DNA of 64,000 bases from Prinia subflava (Eukaryota > Chordata > Aves > Passeriformes > Cisticolidae), in the NCBI RefSeq assembly GCF_021018805.1, contig NC_086253.1:36395583-36459582 (forward strand). The letters are read 5' to 3'. Within the stretch, counting starts at the first letter, position 1. Each line of letters starts with the position of its first letter. Below the pieces are notes generated by a model, which did not search any database, was not told where the DNA came from, and was given only the letters and a program-made list of their open reading frames with translations. Positions 12,201-24,718 of this stretch are shown one piece after another. The position numbers were made by a program, and so were the translations under genes.

Positions 12201-14956
12201 TTTTCCTGCCTATCTACTTTGTTCATTCTGTCCCCTCACTCCTCCCATTTATTTGTTTTCTTTCCGTGATATTATTCTTAGTTTTTAAAATGCCATAGTG
12301 AATAGAAGTCACATAAAGCACAATATAGTTCAGACTCTTTTATTTATTTATTTTGTACTTTGATTCTTATTTTCTATGTTTGTCTGATGTGCTTTGTAAA
12401 CTCTTTGGAGTGGAGACTGATTCTAATCTCTCTGTTGTCATGACGTTTTGATTTAGTTCACATTAATTGCAATGGTCTTTCTACTAAAATGAAGTAATGT
12501 GAAATAAAATTTATGTTCACTGTTACTGTTTGGCTTCTGTAAGGCACTGTTTTGTTGCTTTATTTAATGGTAACTTAAAATTCACAGCTACAGGCATCCA
12601 AGTTTGCTGGTGACAAATGGGTGCATGGGAGAACAAAATCAGGGCTTTTCTAGTAAGACCATAGAAGCGGGCATAAAAGTTGAATTTAATTCTTAACTAT
12701 AGCTATAATTTTTAATTAGAATTTTTTTTTACTGGCACTACCTTCTAAAAAACTAGCGCTGAAATACATGAAAATTGCAATAAATTATTATGCAAGTGAA
12801 GCATTTATAAATACTTTCCTCTTGCAATATATCCCTTTGCTTACAAGTCATTTCAACATTCAGATTTAAATACTTGATTTTTAATCCATTTCAGTCAATC
12901 AATAAATACAGAATATAAGTGTCCTAAAATGGAGGGCTTTATAGACAATATTTTCCTACTAAGAATTGTCCACAAAATCCTTGGAAATGAAATGAGCTGA
13001 CAACTGTATTCAGATACATAAGGTACTGTTAAAGCACATTGCACCATCAATTATGTGTCAAGCATGCTGCCAAATATTAAGTGTTCTGACCTTTGTTATT
13101 AATAATAGAGACAAACACTGGGAACATATGAAAGATAAGTAATGTAATGCATGGAAAATCTGTTATACATCTGACTTCGTTAATGGATATAGAGCCTATT
13201 TGGTATCCTGCCCTTTCCCTTGCAAGCCATAATTTTATGAAAAACTGGATGTACCATGTAATGGAGAGACACATTTGTGAAAAATATTCTTTGATAGAAC
13301 AAAATGGTCTGAAGTTAAGTAAATAATAGCAAGAGCGTACTTGTCATCAAGCTTTACACCTTTACTTGTATGCATTTGTAATTTCCTGTTTCTCATGAAA
13401 AATGTGAAGTTAATGAAATGGAGAAATGTATGTTTATTGTATTTTCCATTCATACTTGTATTTTTAGGTTGTTATTTTGCTTAATATAGCCTATCATCTT
13501 GTAGAATTTGGCTAGTCAAAGATTTAATCAGTGTCTTTCTCTAGAATATATCCTCTAGCATATTTAGATGTTCATGCAGGACAACACTGATAACAGGTAA
13601 AAATGACTAAAAATTGTAGACTGGTCAACCAGAGAATAGAGATAAACACTTGTGAAGGGAGTGGTCATTAAAAAAAAGTTCAAACCCCAATCCCTTAACT
13701 GACTTGAAAATGCCAAGAATATAGAAAGCATGGGATAGAGACAACTGTTTACTGTGCAATCACTCTTGGCACTATCCTGTTTCCTTCTTAATGTAAAACA
13801 TAAATACCTGAATGCATTACCAGTGAAACATTAAGGACTTGGTCCATGATTTCATTAGGAGCAGTCTGTAATTATATAAAAATTAACTGTTTAAATTTAT
13901 CAAAAAGCTGTCTTCAGTCCTAAAAGTCATAGATTTTCTCTTATTAGAACCTTTGGTAATGTTCTATTGCTTTTTTTTTTCCCCTCCCTTTGAACTTAAC
14001 ATTTGGGAATAACTAGCTTGATGACAGTAATTGCAGCTACAAGTCATGTTTCTTTCTGAACTTCACTAATCTGCACTTGCATAAGAAGAATGAAAAATGA
14101 GAGCTCCTCTGATCTCTAGTACATTTTTGTTGATGTTACTTTCTTTCTGTCATCATATATTCTAAATATGGTTTTAGATCTCAGTTGTTTTATAATGGAA
14201 ATCTAGTGTCCTACACTACAAGCCAATGCATAATTAAGAAAGAGCAAAGAATAAAAAATATGGACCAAGACAGTTTATTTTTATGAAATTACCAAAATTT
14301 ACACAAAATTAAAAATGTTGCCAGACTACTATGATATTTACAGAAGCAGATTCATTCTTCCCTTAAAAATTAGGAAACTCTTTCTAAGGAACCTTGATGA
14401 TATGATGCTTATCCTGTATGCAGGATGTACTCTTATAATGATCCAGAACTTAAGGTTTCATTTGGTGTTCGTGTCAAGACATTTGGCTGTTCTACAAAAT
14501 TAAATCTCAAATTCCTTAAACAAGTGTTCCTCTAAACAGTTTTTCACAGGTGAGACTAATTTGCTGCAGTTAAAAAATACATAGATGGACAGGAAGAGAT
14601 CGTTGATCTGTATCTCAAGGTAACACTGTAATCATGTTGAAAAATCAAGACATATTTTCTATTTTTTTTTGTTCCCTAACTCTGGGCACTAGGTGTAGTG
14701 TATTTAGTACAGATATATGAATGTCCTTCTCCTTTTCTTTCAAATTTGGAGAAGAGGTTAGAACAAAATGCCTCTAATGATCAAATTGTTTTTCCACAGG
14801 GTAAATTTGAATTGAAGCCATCTTTACAAGCATATGGCTTTATCAAGCTAAGCAGAAAATACTTCAGATGCAATAATGATGAATTTTTTTTTAAAGTAAT
14901 TTTATATTTCTGCTCCAGAAATTGTTTTCCTTTTGTTTATGTTAAGTGAGTACTCT

Positions 14957-15690
14957 GAATTACAGAATAAACTGAGTTGGAGAGGACCCATCAGGGTTAT
15001 TGAAGTCAAACTCCTGGCTTTGCACACAGCAGCCCCAAGAGTCACACCATGTGCCTGAGAGCATTGTACAAACACTCCTTGAACTCAGACAGGCTTAGTG
15101 CTGTGACCACTCCCTGGGGAGCCTGTTCCAGTGCCCAATCACCCTCTGGGTGAAGAACCTTTTCCTGAGATCAAAACTAAACATCCCCCAACTCAGCTTC
15201 TTGCCATTTCCTCAAATCCTGTCACTGGTCTTTGATGAGATCAATGTCTGCCCCTCTGCTTCCCTTTGTGAGCATGCTAAGACCACAATGAGGTCTCCCC
15301 TCAGACTCCTTTAGACTGAAGTGTTCTCAGTCACTTCAGACCCTTCACCAACCTTCCTTTGGACCCTCTCTAATAGCTTGTTTGTTTCATTTTCTTTTAT
15401 TTTGAGGCACCCAAAACTGCACCAGCACTCAAGGTGGGGCCACCCCAGTGCAGAGCAGAGGGGTACAATCCCCTGCCTTGCCTGGCTGTGCTGCTGTGCC
15501 TGATGCACCCCAGGACTGGGTTGGTCCTCCTGGCTGCCAGGGCACTGCTGACTCCTGTCCAACTTGCCATTGACCAGGACCCCCAGGTCCCTTTCCACAG
15601 CACTGCTCTCCAGCCTCTCCTTCCTCAGTCTGTTACACACAACTGGGGCTGCCTTGTCTCAGGTTGTAGGCACATGGCACTATAGCCCGT
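14957..15690 (-). mobile_element. CR1 LINE, 5'-truncated, minus strand
   Basis: Read on the + strand it starts near 'gaattacagaataaactgag' (reverse of the CR1 3' end). It continues through the familiar 'ctggggagcctgttccagtg' and 'ggtgaagaaccttttcctga' blocks to about 15690. About 730 bp are present, covering the 3' UTR and the last part of ORF2 only. A 33-bp stretch (15492-15524) is identical to the copy at 60628-60660, so the two belong to the same subfamily. ORFs at 15311-15685 are within this element and are not host genes. Confidence 0.9.
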
Positions 15691-16738
15691 GGAATATCCA
15701 GGGTAAAACAATACTTTATTTCATTTGATACCATGCTTAACTAAAGCCATTAATTTCTTCATATCTTGAGTTTTATTCATACATATTTAATACATGTATA
15801 AAAAAGTTTTGTCCAGCTGAAATGACATGATTTGATTGCCTGATGAAAGAGGAATTAATCAGCATGCATTATTTTCAAGAATTTCACTTTCCTGCTCCAT
15901 GCCTGACTTCTTGTGAACAAAGTAATATTGAGCTTCATTACTTATTTTCCTAATGCTCTAGGCCTGTACTTTGAATGTCTGCAACCACAATAGCCAATGT
16001 TTTGTCTACTGTGGGCTGTACAGGCTTTTAAGGATTCATCAAAGGTGACAAAGCTTTGTTTGAAATCTCTTTCCATGTTACCCCCATGACCTGCTAGAAC
16101 TTCCTAGGATCAGCTACTGGATGGGTAACCCCAGGTTTTATTCCTGTGCCTTTTACATAACAGACTGGCTTCCAGCCTTGTGACAGGATATAGACGCTGT
16201 GCCATGCATATTCCCATCACGTGGCAGACATGCATCTGCAACCCTGGCATTGTGCTGGTGCAGCAACTCGCTGCCCATTACTCAAGGGCCATGTGCAGCG
16301 GCACCCTCAGGAAACAGTTTGGCAGGAGTGAGGCTGCTCAAACCCTGCCCTTCTCACCTCTCAGGAGGGGCAAGCAGCGAGTAGCCAAATTAGTTGTTTT
16401 TAAGCTTGGATTTTTGTGACACACTGATTGAGAACCTGAGTGGCATACTGCAAAGAGATAATGGGTGAAGAGGAGTGAAATTCTCAGTGTTACCAATAAA
16501 TTTGAAGGCAAATCTCGAGAACTGCTTGATGCATGGCTTGGGTCAGAGATGGCCCTTCCTATGGTGACAAGGGAAAGAGGTGAAGACCTCAATGGACACA
16601 TTTCTGAGACAATGCTTAGTCCTTGAAACTTCCCAGGACAAAGTCGCCTGCAAGGACACTGGTTACTGAGGCTTCAGTGAAAATATTTTTTAACTTCATA
16701 ATGCTTTGTCAAATAAAACAAATCTAAAATTGGTATTA

Positions 16739-16965
16739 GAATAATAGGATCGCAGAATGGGCTGAGTTGGAAGGGACCTTAAACATCATCTAACTCCAGG
16801 TCCCCTGCCACAGACAGGTACATCTTTCACTACACCAGGTTGCTCTGAGCTACATCCAACCTGCCCTTGAACAATTGCAGGGATCAGACATCTACAGCTT
16901 CTCTGGGTGGCACTGTTCCAGTGCCTCATTCCCTTCACAGTTCTGTGTATAACTCTATTTACAGA
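16739..16965 (-). mobile_element. CR1 LINE 3' fragment, minus strand
   Basis: It begins 'aataggatcgcagaatgggc' and continues 'gagttggaagggacctta', the reverse complement of the CR1 3' end. Then come the 'ctccaggtcccctgccacag' and 'tgttccagtgcctcattccc' blocks. It is about 225 bp, strongly 5'-truncated and diverged from the 15-kb copy, so probably from a different CR1 subfamily. Confidence 0.85.
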
Positions 16966-18307
16966 AATGAGTTCTCTGAATTTGCCTTATCCTGAGGTGT
17001 TTCTGCTGTGTTTGACACCGGATAAGGGAGTAGATGCAACCATAAAATGCAGCCATTTTATACCCTTGTAGTTGTTATTGAGACAAGGAGCAGTTTTGAT
17101 TCAGATGGGCTAGTTCTGAACTACCTGTTTTACTCAAGTAATGTTCAAAATCCTTGAACTGAAAGAGTTTATTTTTTGTTAGTAGTTGAACTAACTACTC
17201 GAACTAAGTTCGGATAAGAAATTGTAAAATTCTGTTCATATAGTTTTGTATTTCTGTATTTAGATATGTTTTACACTCTTACAGCCTGGTGGTTTTTTGA
17301 TTAGAGCAACAGTTTTGTAGTAAACTGTAGTGAGTCTCCAGCCAGTTGATGCATTTTGCACAAAGCATACCTCTATATTTTGTGTCTCATACTGCCATCT
17401 AAGGGCCGTGCAGGCTGCGAAGGTGGCTAAAGGTTCTCGAATACTCTTCTTTCTCCATACTGCTCTTCCCTTTGGGAAGTCAGCAATTCATGGATGAGAA
17501 AGGTGGGCAGGGGATAAACACCAGTCTTTTGATGCAGTATATTTCATCTTAGAGAAACAGAGAAATCTTCCTGATAAGCGATAAACTGGAATGTAAATAT
17601 CAGTCATTTAGAAAACTGTAGTTGCAATGAGTTTGTGTGAAGGGCAGAGAATAAGAAAGCAAGATTACAGGATTTGAAGTTAGGCCTGAAACAGCAAGGG
17701 AGTGTAAGGTTTAGATTCTTCAAGACACCAAAGTCCTCGTGTCCTACTGATTTAAGGATTAGTGCTTTATAATGGAATTTGTTTCTTAAGATTTTCCCTA
17801 GAAAGATACTAAATAACATTAATTAATTTCTAGGTTTGGTGTTTTGTTTGTTTGTTTGTTTTCACCTGTTTTTGCATTTCTCATTTTTTTTAATTTTCTG
17901 GGACTGAGGGAAAATGAGAAAAACTTGGTGTTACTTTAGTAGTATATGACATTAAATATAATTTAAATATTTGGGGGTTTAAGCATTCAAAATTTTATCA
18001 CAAAAACTATCTTTCCAGGATAAAAATGCATTTTTTTAAAATAATCTGCAAACTGTGTTTGTGTAGGTTTAGTTCTAGTGCTTCTTTCTCACACAGATAT
18101 TTTGAACTACATGGGTGATAAAGAAGTGTTGGAAGAAGCAAAACATTTCATTATTTGTCTATACAGTAATGTTGGCATTGACTGACAGAAGCAGTTTTTA
18201 TAATGAGAACCCCTTTATTTTATGCTGTTTGAGTTGGTTTTCAGGCTAGTTTCTGGCAAACCTTGTGTACTAGAGAAAGTAATTAATTTTGCATGTTCCT
18301 TTGGCAG

Positions 18308-18521
18308 GCTCATGGAAGCAAAGACCTGGAAGAGCAGTTGCGGTCTGTGTCCAGTGTGGATGAACTCATGACAGTACTTTACCCAGAATACTGGAAAATG
18401 TTCAAATGTCAGTTGAGGAGAGGAGGCTGGCAACACAACAGGGAACACGCCAGCTTTGACACAAGATCAGATGATTCCCTGAAATTTGCCGCTGCACACT
18501 ATAATGCAGAGATCCTGAAAA
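18308..18521 (+). CDS. VEGFC: VEGFC exon 2 (N-terminal propeptide, start of mature form)
   Basis: The 214-bp exon encodes residues 50-120 in human numbering, from A-H-G-S-K-D-L-E-E-Q to Y-N-A-E-I-L-K, plus the first base of codon 121. The acceptor is 'ttggcag' and the donor is a perfect GTAAGT at 18522. Human VEGF-C has the same phase-0 start and phase-1 end. The exon carries most of the N-terminal propeptide and the F-A-A-A-H motif (residues 109-113). In the human protein, the activating cleavage (ADAMTS3 with CCBE1) falls between residues 111 and 112 of this motif. The sequence is closely conserved in 'SVSSVDELMTVLYPEYWKM' and more variable after 'GGWQHNRE'. The apparent ATG start at 18293 is intronic and not used. 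Confidence 0.97.
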
Positions 18522-20491
18522 GTAAGTACAGGACACAGTCCATGTTCCAACACACAGTAAATGAAAATCTGAAGTCTTTTCAATTGTGTCAAAAATATTT
18601 TAAAAGCTAAGCGTTGACAATAAACCAACCTCAGCAGTTTGATAGGATGTGTTGTCTATAATATAGCATCTTTGATAGGCAGCCTTTGATAATGAAAAAA
18701 ATCATTCTGCAGACATATTTTAGGTATGTCCATTGTAAGAAAGTGCTTTCTCAGCTAAGTAGAGAAAGTGAAGAGCTTGTTTTCAAGTATAAGGAATCCT
18801 ACTTTTAGAGGCTGTAACAATTTTACAGAAAGCAAAGAGGATGCTAATAGTTGGATTCATTGAACTATTTCATTTCATTTTCTGCAGTTACATCACGACT
18901 GGTAATGCTTTCTTCTCTTATGCATTATGACTTTGGAGTGCTAAATAATCCACTTGTAACCCTTTCGTGTTACAAGAGGATAGTTGTAATGATGTTGTGC
19001 TAAAACAAGCAAAACAGTTTTCAAACCAATGTGCTTGAATACCTTTCAGTGTTTCAGATAGCTTGGATGAAAATATATTAACTTACAGTTTAAGCAAGTG
19101 CTTGTAGGCAGAGAAATGCAGGATTTATAGCAGGAGGTGTATTTTTTCATATAATAATGGAAATCATGTACATTAATGACAGAGAGAGTTTAAAGTACAC
19201 ATAAGGCAAAATTTCCGGTTTTTGTTGAATAGCTTACCAAAATCTAGTGCCAAGAGGTAATAAAGGACCTGTACAGCTGCAAGTCTGGGGGTCAAGATTA
19301 TATTTTGTAAAATGCTGTGTAACATGATACAAAGTCTTTGCCCAAATCTGTGGGGATAATCTGGGCACAAAAATCATCCATCAGATTAAATCACATGCTG
19401 TACATAATTGCTAAACAGTAAGCTTTTGCTTCAAATTATACCCTTCTAGTTAACGTATTTAAATTAATTTCACATTAAGAGTATAAAATTTAACATTTCT
19501 AATATATTATATCCCAAGTGAAGTACTATGTGGGGCTGGTTAAAATTACTTTGCGGAAGTGAGCAGTACTAAAGTGCAGACTTCACTCAAGATGAGACTT
19601 GCCCCAGGTGAAGAAAGGACATGTGCAGCTTTAGCTGCTGGCCAACAGTTTGAGGCGGACGATTCTGCCCCTCTGTGCTCCAGTGAGACCCCATCAGCAG
19701 TACTATGCCCCCGGTGTCCAGCTCAGGGTCCCCCAGCACAGGAAGGATGTGGACCTGTTGGAGCAGATCCAGAAGAGGGCTGTGAGGATGTTCAGAGGGC
19801 TGGAGGACCTCTCCTATGAAGGTGGGCTGAAAGAGCTGGGGCTGTTCAGCCTGGAGAAGACTCCTAGGAGATCTAGCAGCCTTTCAGAACCTAAAGGAGG
19901 TCTATAAGAAAGACATGAGGTGTTTTAGCAGGTCCTGTTGTGATAGGAGAAGCATAATAATTTTCAGCTAAAGAAAGTAGATTCACACTAGATGAAGGGA
20001 AGGAATTTTTTGCTGTAAGTATGGTGACTTATTGGAAGAGGTTGCCCAGTGAGGTGGTAGATGCCCCATCCTGAATGAATGGAAACATTCAAGGTCGTTC
20101 AAGTTTCAGTGGAGCTCTGAACAACCTGATCTGCTTGAAAATGTCCTTGGTCATTACAAGGGTGTTGGACTAGGTGACAGGTGACCTTTAAAGGTCCTTT
20201 CCAACACAATCCAGGCCATAATTCTGTGCTTTAAGGTCTCCCCTGCCTGTTAGGTTCCCTTTTAGCTCCACCCTGGTTTTTCATCTGCTCCATGATGATA
20301 TGTCATGTCCCTATGAAGAAGAAAAATCAGCTAGAAGGTAACATAGACATGTCTTTCACTGACTAAAGGGTGTGACTCTAGAAATTCACATTCTAGTTCT
20401 GAAGCTTAAAAAGGAATTCTAATTTACTGCAGGATAGTTTTGATTTTTAGCAGTTACTTTATAACATATGAAATTCCCTGTAACTTGGCAG
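18522..20491 (+). other. VEGFC: VEGFC intron 2
   Basis: The 1970-bp intron runs from GTAAGT to 'ttggcag'. Its 3' third is largely a + strand CR1 (19655-20236), ending about 255 bp before exon 3. The rest is AT-rich with no recognised feature. An ORF at 19559-19907 belongs to the CR1. Confidence 0.93.
19655..20236 (+). mobile_element. CR1 LINE, 5'-truncated, plus strand (in intron 2)
   Basis: It starts near 'ggacgattctgcccctctgt', the end of CR1 ORF2. It runs through 'ggtcccccagcacaggaagg', 'ggagcagatccagaagaggg' and 'tggacctgttgg' to the 3' end 'ggtcctttccaacacaatcc'. About 580 bp long and same-sense with VEGFC. It lies about 255 bp upstream of exon 3 and has not disturbed the splice site. 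Several substitutions and short gaps show that it is old. Confidence 0.9.
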
Positions 20492-20682
20492 GTATTGATA
20501 CTGAGTGGAGAAAAACTCAGTGTATGCCACGTGAAGTGTGTGTGGATGTGGGAAAAGAGTTTGGAGCAACTACCAACACCTTCTTTAAACCCCCATGTGT
20601 ATCCACCTACAGATGTGGAGGTTGCTGCAATAGTGAAGGACTTCAGTGTATGAATATCAGCACAAATTACATCAGCAAGACA
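20492..20682 (+). CDS. VEGFC: VEGFC exon 3 (VEGF homology domain, first half)
   Basis: The 191-bp exon encodes residues 121-184, from S-I-D-T-E-W-R-K-T-Q-C to N-Y-I-S-K-T. It has acceptor 'ttggcag' and donor GTAAGT at 20683. It holds the first part of the cystine-knot growth-factor domain: C131, C137, C156, and the diagnostic PDGF/VEGF signature 'PPCVSTYRCGGCCNSEGLQC' (residues 154-173). N175-I-S is an N-glycosylation sequon equivalent to human N175. In the family these cysteines make the knot and the inter-chain bonds of the dimer that binds VEGFR-3 and VEGFR-2. All are present, so the domain should fold normally. Confidence 0.98.
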
Positions 20683-20947
20683 GTAAGTTCTCACTCTTTT
20701 ATTACAGTTCATGTGCTCCTTGCAAATACATTTATGTTCATGCATACTTTAAATCTTCTTATTGCTGCTATGACAAAGGAAATAGTTGATTCCAAAATAC
20801 ACAAGAAAAACAGCTGAAAACACTACTACTGCCTGAGAAAAATGTGCTTAACTCTCTTTTCCCCAAAATATTTTTTTATTTTTCAGAGGAAAAAATAAAT
20901 TATGATAGCTCAGTCTCAATTTTGAGATTATTCATGAAACTTAATCG

Positions 20948-20968
20948 TCTCTCTCTCTTTTCTCTCTC

Positions 20969-21007
<39 letters not shown>
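20948..21007. repeat. 60-bp polypyrimidine tract
   Basis: Sixty consecutive C/T bases on the + strand. It starts as (CT)n and ends in 17 or more uninterrupted T, about 265 bp after the exon 3 donor. No AG acceptor follows closely in a way that gives a VEGF-like exon, so I read it as a simple repeat rather than a splice signal. Confidence 0.9.
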
Positions 21008-21008
<1 letters not shown>

Positions 21009-23435
21009 TATCTACCTTATGCCTGTATGGGGCAAGCACTCCATGGAAAACTAGCCTGTAATTTTATTAGTATAGACTGCTGTAGGACATGTGCAGACAG
21101 GATCCATGTTTCAAATAAAGTCTTTTAGGAAGAATGTTTTACTATATTAAAACATGTTAGTGTTATGTACCTATTTGTTTTGTTGTAATGCATCTTCTTC
21201 CAGGTCTATGTGCAGTAAGTGACTAACAACTTTTCTTCTTAAAGTTCAGGGTTAGTGCTCAGGTAGGAGTGTGCAGAGATCATGCACTGAGCTTGTGAGC
21301 TGCCTTTAAAGCAGCATATACTACATTATTCTAAGTAAATACAGGAATTATCACAGTTATTTTTCAACATTTCCCTCAAAAATAGTGTAAAAATAGTTAT
21401 ACTTAAAAGCATTTCCTAGAATATTTTCCTGTTATTATAGTATTTGGTAGGTTTTTGTTGGTTGTGGGCTTTTGCATCTTTTTTAGTGTAAATCTTGCTT
21501 CCTTTGTCAAGAGGATTAATCTAACTGAAGATGCAGTACATATATATATAATGAAGACCAAAAACTGCATACCCAGTTATAAAATTGAAGCCCTTAGAAA
21601 TGTCACTCCTTTATCATAAAAATTCTTAGTACTCTGAGCCTTTTTTGGGGGGAGTTAGGAAAAGGGAATGTAAAGAAAACAGCAAAACTCACTAATTTTG
21701 TAGAGTGCATTTTCTGCCCTTATTTCTCACCAAATCTGTCTGTCTGAAATAGTATATCCTTCTAAGAATTTTCAATCCTAAATTTAGGCTTCTGGTAAGT
21801 AGTCACACAGCACAGGAGTAAGTTAGCTCAAATAGCTTAAATGAGGACACTTACAGCACTGACTTTGTTCAAGCCTTACTGTTTCTCTCATTATTAGAAG
21901 AAACTATTGTCTCAATTCCACTTGCTTGAAAGATGCAAATACAGTTTTCATTTTAAAACCCGAGAAATGGGACTTCACTTTTTTTAATATATTGGTAAAG
22001 TTTAGGTTACCAAAATAAAGGATTATCTTATCACAGAGAGAATTGTTCCAGATAACATTAGAAACTAGATTCCCTAGTTTTTGAGCACTGTATCAGTTTG
22101 GCCTTTCTCTCCATCTTACTGTTCACATCTATCGAGTGAAGTAATTATTTACGCAGTAGAAAATGTTTGGCACTGAGTTTCCTTTTGAAATTATTGATGG
22201 TATTGGTGATTATATGATGTAGGAGTAGTTAAAGATTTGAGAGACTCTGAACAGGAAAATCTTAAAGGTCTTATTTGAAAGAAGGGGCAAAAACACTGTT
22301 TTCGTATTTATTCTGTGAAAGCAAGCAATTGTATCTATGAGTTTTGCATCTTGCATCTGATTTCCAGTTTTATCTGGTCCTTGATGGAATGCAGTTTTAA
22401 AAAAACCCTTTATAAGGGAAAAGACCTATAGCTATATCTCTTCCATCTGTCACCACCTCAGTTTTTTTTAAAGTATTTAACGACAGTTCACCCCATATCA
22501 GATAAGAATTAGGAAGAAAGAAAGTACTGAGTTCAAGATCTTCTGCGTAATTGAGGTACCCTACACATCTATTTTCACACAGTTTATCTCATTTCCTGAA
22601 AGAAATAGGAACAAATAGTTTTCTCATAGTTCACCAATTTTTAACCTTATTTTTTGTGCATGAACTCCATAAGATAACTTCATACTCTTCACCCTGCAGA
22701 AGAAGTTTTTAATGGGAAATTAATTTTTCAGCTGGAGCTCTTACTGTGAGGGCAAGCTTTAGCATTGGTTCCAGACATTAAAACATAAAGAAAGATTATA
22801 TCAGCGTTCATCAAAATTAATTAAAAATGAAAGAAATAAGCACAGACATTATTTTTATAGGGGACAAATCATAGATTTCCAGTAGAATGGACCAGGTCAG
22901 ATGTTCCCAGATTGCCTTGTGGAACATAGTGGTGGTCCAGAGCAAGGTCAATAGTTTTCTAGGTCAGGCTGTGTTCCTTCTTTCTAGCTACTTAACTTTA
23001 TTACGAGAAAAGTAGAAAAGTATTCTTCTTTTTTTTAATACAATTTTTTCCCAAAACCTGTTTTTGTAGTTGCTAGGGGATGTTTATACAACTGGGATTG
23101 AGATATGAGACAACTTTTTAATTAAGATATGGTACAAGATCTGTGATAATATTTGAAGACTCCCTAGACTAATTCACAAACTGCAGTAGATCCTCTCCTG
23201 ACTGCAGTAGCCCAGTTTGTAAGTGGTGGCTTGTCTAGTAAGGATGTGGGGAAATGTGACTGGTTGAGTTTTCATTTTGTGGTGTGGTTGTTTGGGTTTT
23301 TTCTCTAATTTGTTATCAAACAGCTGTTCTCTCTTGGCACAAATAATTCAACAGTGGTTATGAAGATGTGGAACTACCTGGTGCAGATATAGCCTGTCCC
23401 TCAGCAGCATGTTTTTATGCCCCACCTGTAAGCAC

Positions 23436-23465
23436 TTCACACTAGATGAAGGGAAGGAATTTTTT
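23436..23465 (+). mobile_element. Orphan CR1 fragment
   Basis: These 30 bases are identical to 19982-20011 inside the intron 2 CR1, including 'ctagatgaagggaaggaa'. The flanks on either side do not match CR1 in any way I can see. It is therefore either the surviving core of a decayed CR1 copy or a small duplication from the intron 2 copy. Confidence 0.55.
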
Positions 23466-24604
23466 AGGGAAGCAGAGACCAGATGTCAAAGAGCTATTTT
23501 ATCCCATTCTCCCTCTTGGCTGTCAGGAAGGACTTTTTTTTTGGCTTCTTTTAGATCAACGTATTGTAAAGGTCCTAAATCATCTTGTTACACGGTTACA
23601 GTCATAGTTCCTCAAGGGAAAACATCTATCCAAGCAAATCAAAATTAGATTTAGAGGAGATTTTCTCACAGGAAACAAGTTAACATCTTGAAATTGCTTG
23701 CCCAGTTTGGGTTGTACATGGTGTTCTTTTTTACAATTCAGAGATCTGCCCCAAGAATATTCAGTTGTTTCCAACATTACCATTTCTACCTTTTCCCAAG
23801 CATATTTCTGTTAGACCAATTATTGTAGTGATATTGTAGGTACTTTTAATAGTGGGAGATATATCAGCTCCAAATGGTTTTTCTTAATATTTATGGGAAA
23901 AGAAAGGGACTAAAATAGAAAAAAAAGATAGAATAAGGAACTCAAGCATATTAAATAAACATCAATTTATTATATCAAACCTGTTGTTATATCCCACATA
24001 AGCTTTGAAATAGTTTTTCAAGGAAGTTCAACAGTAAAATAATCATGATGTGCCATTTCACAAATAGTTTATTTTCATTCTTTTCAATATAGAGGTGTTT
24101 AGTTTTGAAATCAGTCTTATGTCCTTAGTTTAAAAATCTCTCTAGACATATTGTACTGTGTTACACTGGTTATATTTGGCTGGCCTTACTGACACTTTAG
24201 AAAGTGCAAAGATCATAAGTGATGGAAACTTAGACTCAATCAGTTTCAGGGAAACTTGCCAAAATAAGCCACAGCCCATCAGAAGAACATGGGGTAGTTA
24301 ATGTAAATCTCGGGGAAAAAAAACTACATAAATCCTGTATTTGAAAAGTATCTAGAATGATGGCCTTCCCATGTAATAACAGTTTTGATATATTTCAGAA
24401 GTCAGTGAGGATAATAACAATTTTATGTGTGCTGATATAATGGATATTTGCACATATGATGATAGTGCTGAATAAATTATTTTAGTCACTGAAGCAAAGA
24501 AATAGTTTGTATAAAAAACCTCAGTTTTTCTGGTAAGTACGCTATGAAGTCCTTGTAATGTAAAGAAGAAGCCATCAAGGCCATGGTTCAAAATTATATG
24601 CCTT

Positions 24605-24718
24605 TTGAGGCTTTGAATAAACTGGTCTAGTGTAAGGTATCCCTGCCCATGGCAGAGGGGTTCTAATTAGATGACCTCTAAGGTCCTTTCCAAATCAAAC
24701 CATTGTATGATTCTAAGG
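24605..24718 (+). mobile_element. CR1 3'-end fragment, plus strand
   Basis: The blocks 'ctggtctagtgtaaggtatc', 'ccctgcccatggcagagggg' and 'ctaaggtcctttccaaatca', ending 'ttgtatgattct', are the typical last 110 bp of an avian CR1. The fragment is strongly 5'-truncated and lies in VEGFC intron 3 in sense orientation. Confidence 0.88.

Larger units (their letters stand above)
1..18307 (+). other. VEGFC: VEGFC intron 1 (3' part)
   Basis: This stretch precedes the first recognisable VEGFC exon and ends in a normal acceptor (pyrimidine-rich tract, then 'ggcag' at 18303-18307). I found no exon 1: there is no GC-rich or CpG-rich block and no signal-peptide-like reading frame, so the promoter and exon 1 must lie upstream. 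Most of the stretch is AT-rich unique sequence. The recognisable contents are CR1 copies, low-complexity tracts and one local duplication, each listed separately. Between about 1650 and 8800, and between about 9270 and 14950, I see no gene and no clear repeat. Somewhat more GC-rich patches at about 10665-11035 and 16080-16400 have no recognised content. Assignment to intron 1 is an inference from the exon order of the human gene. Confidence 0.85.

Noticed and set aside
15311..15685. Overlapping ORFs on both strands of 60-109 codons
   Set aside because: They lie entirely inside a minus-strand CR1 element.
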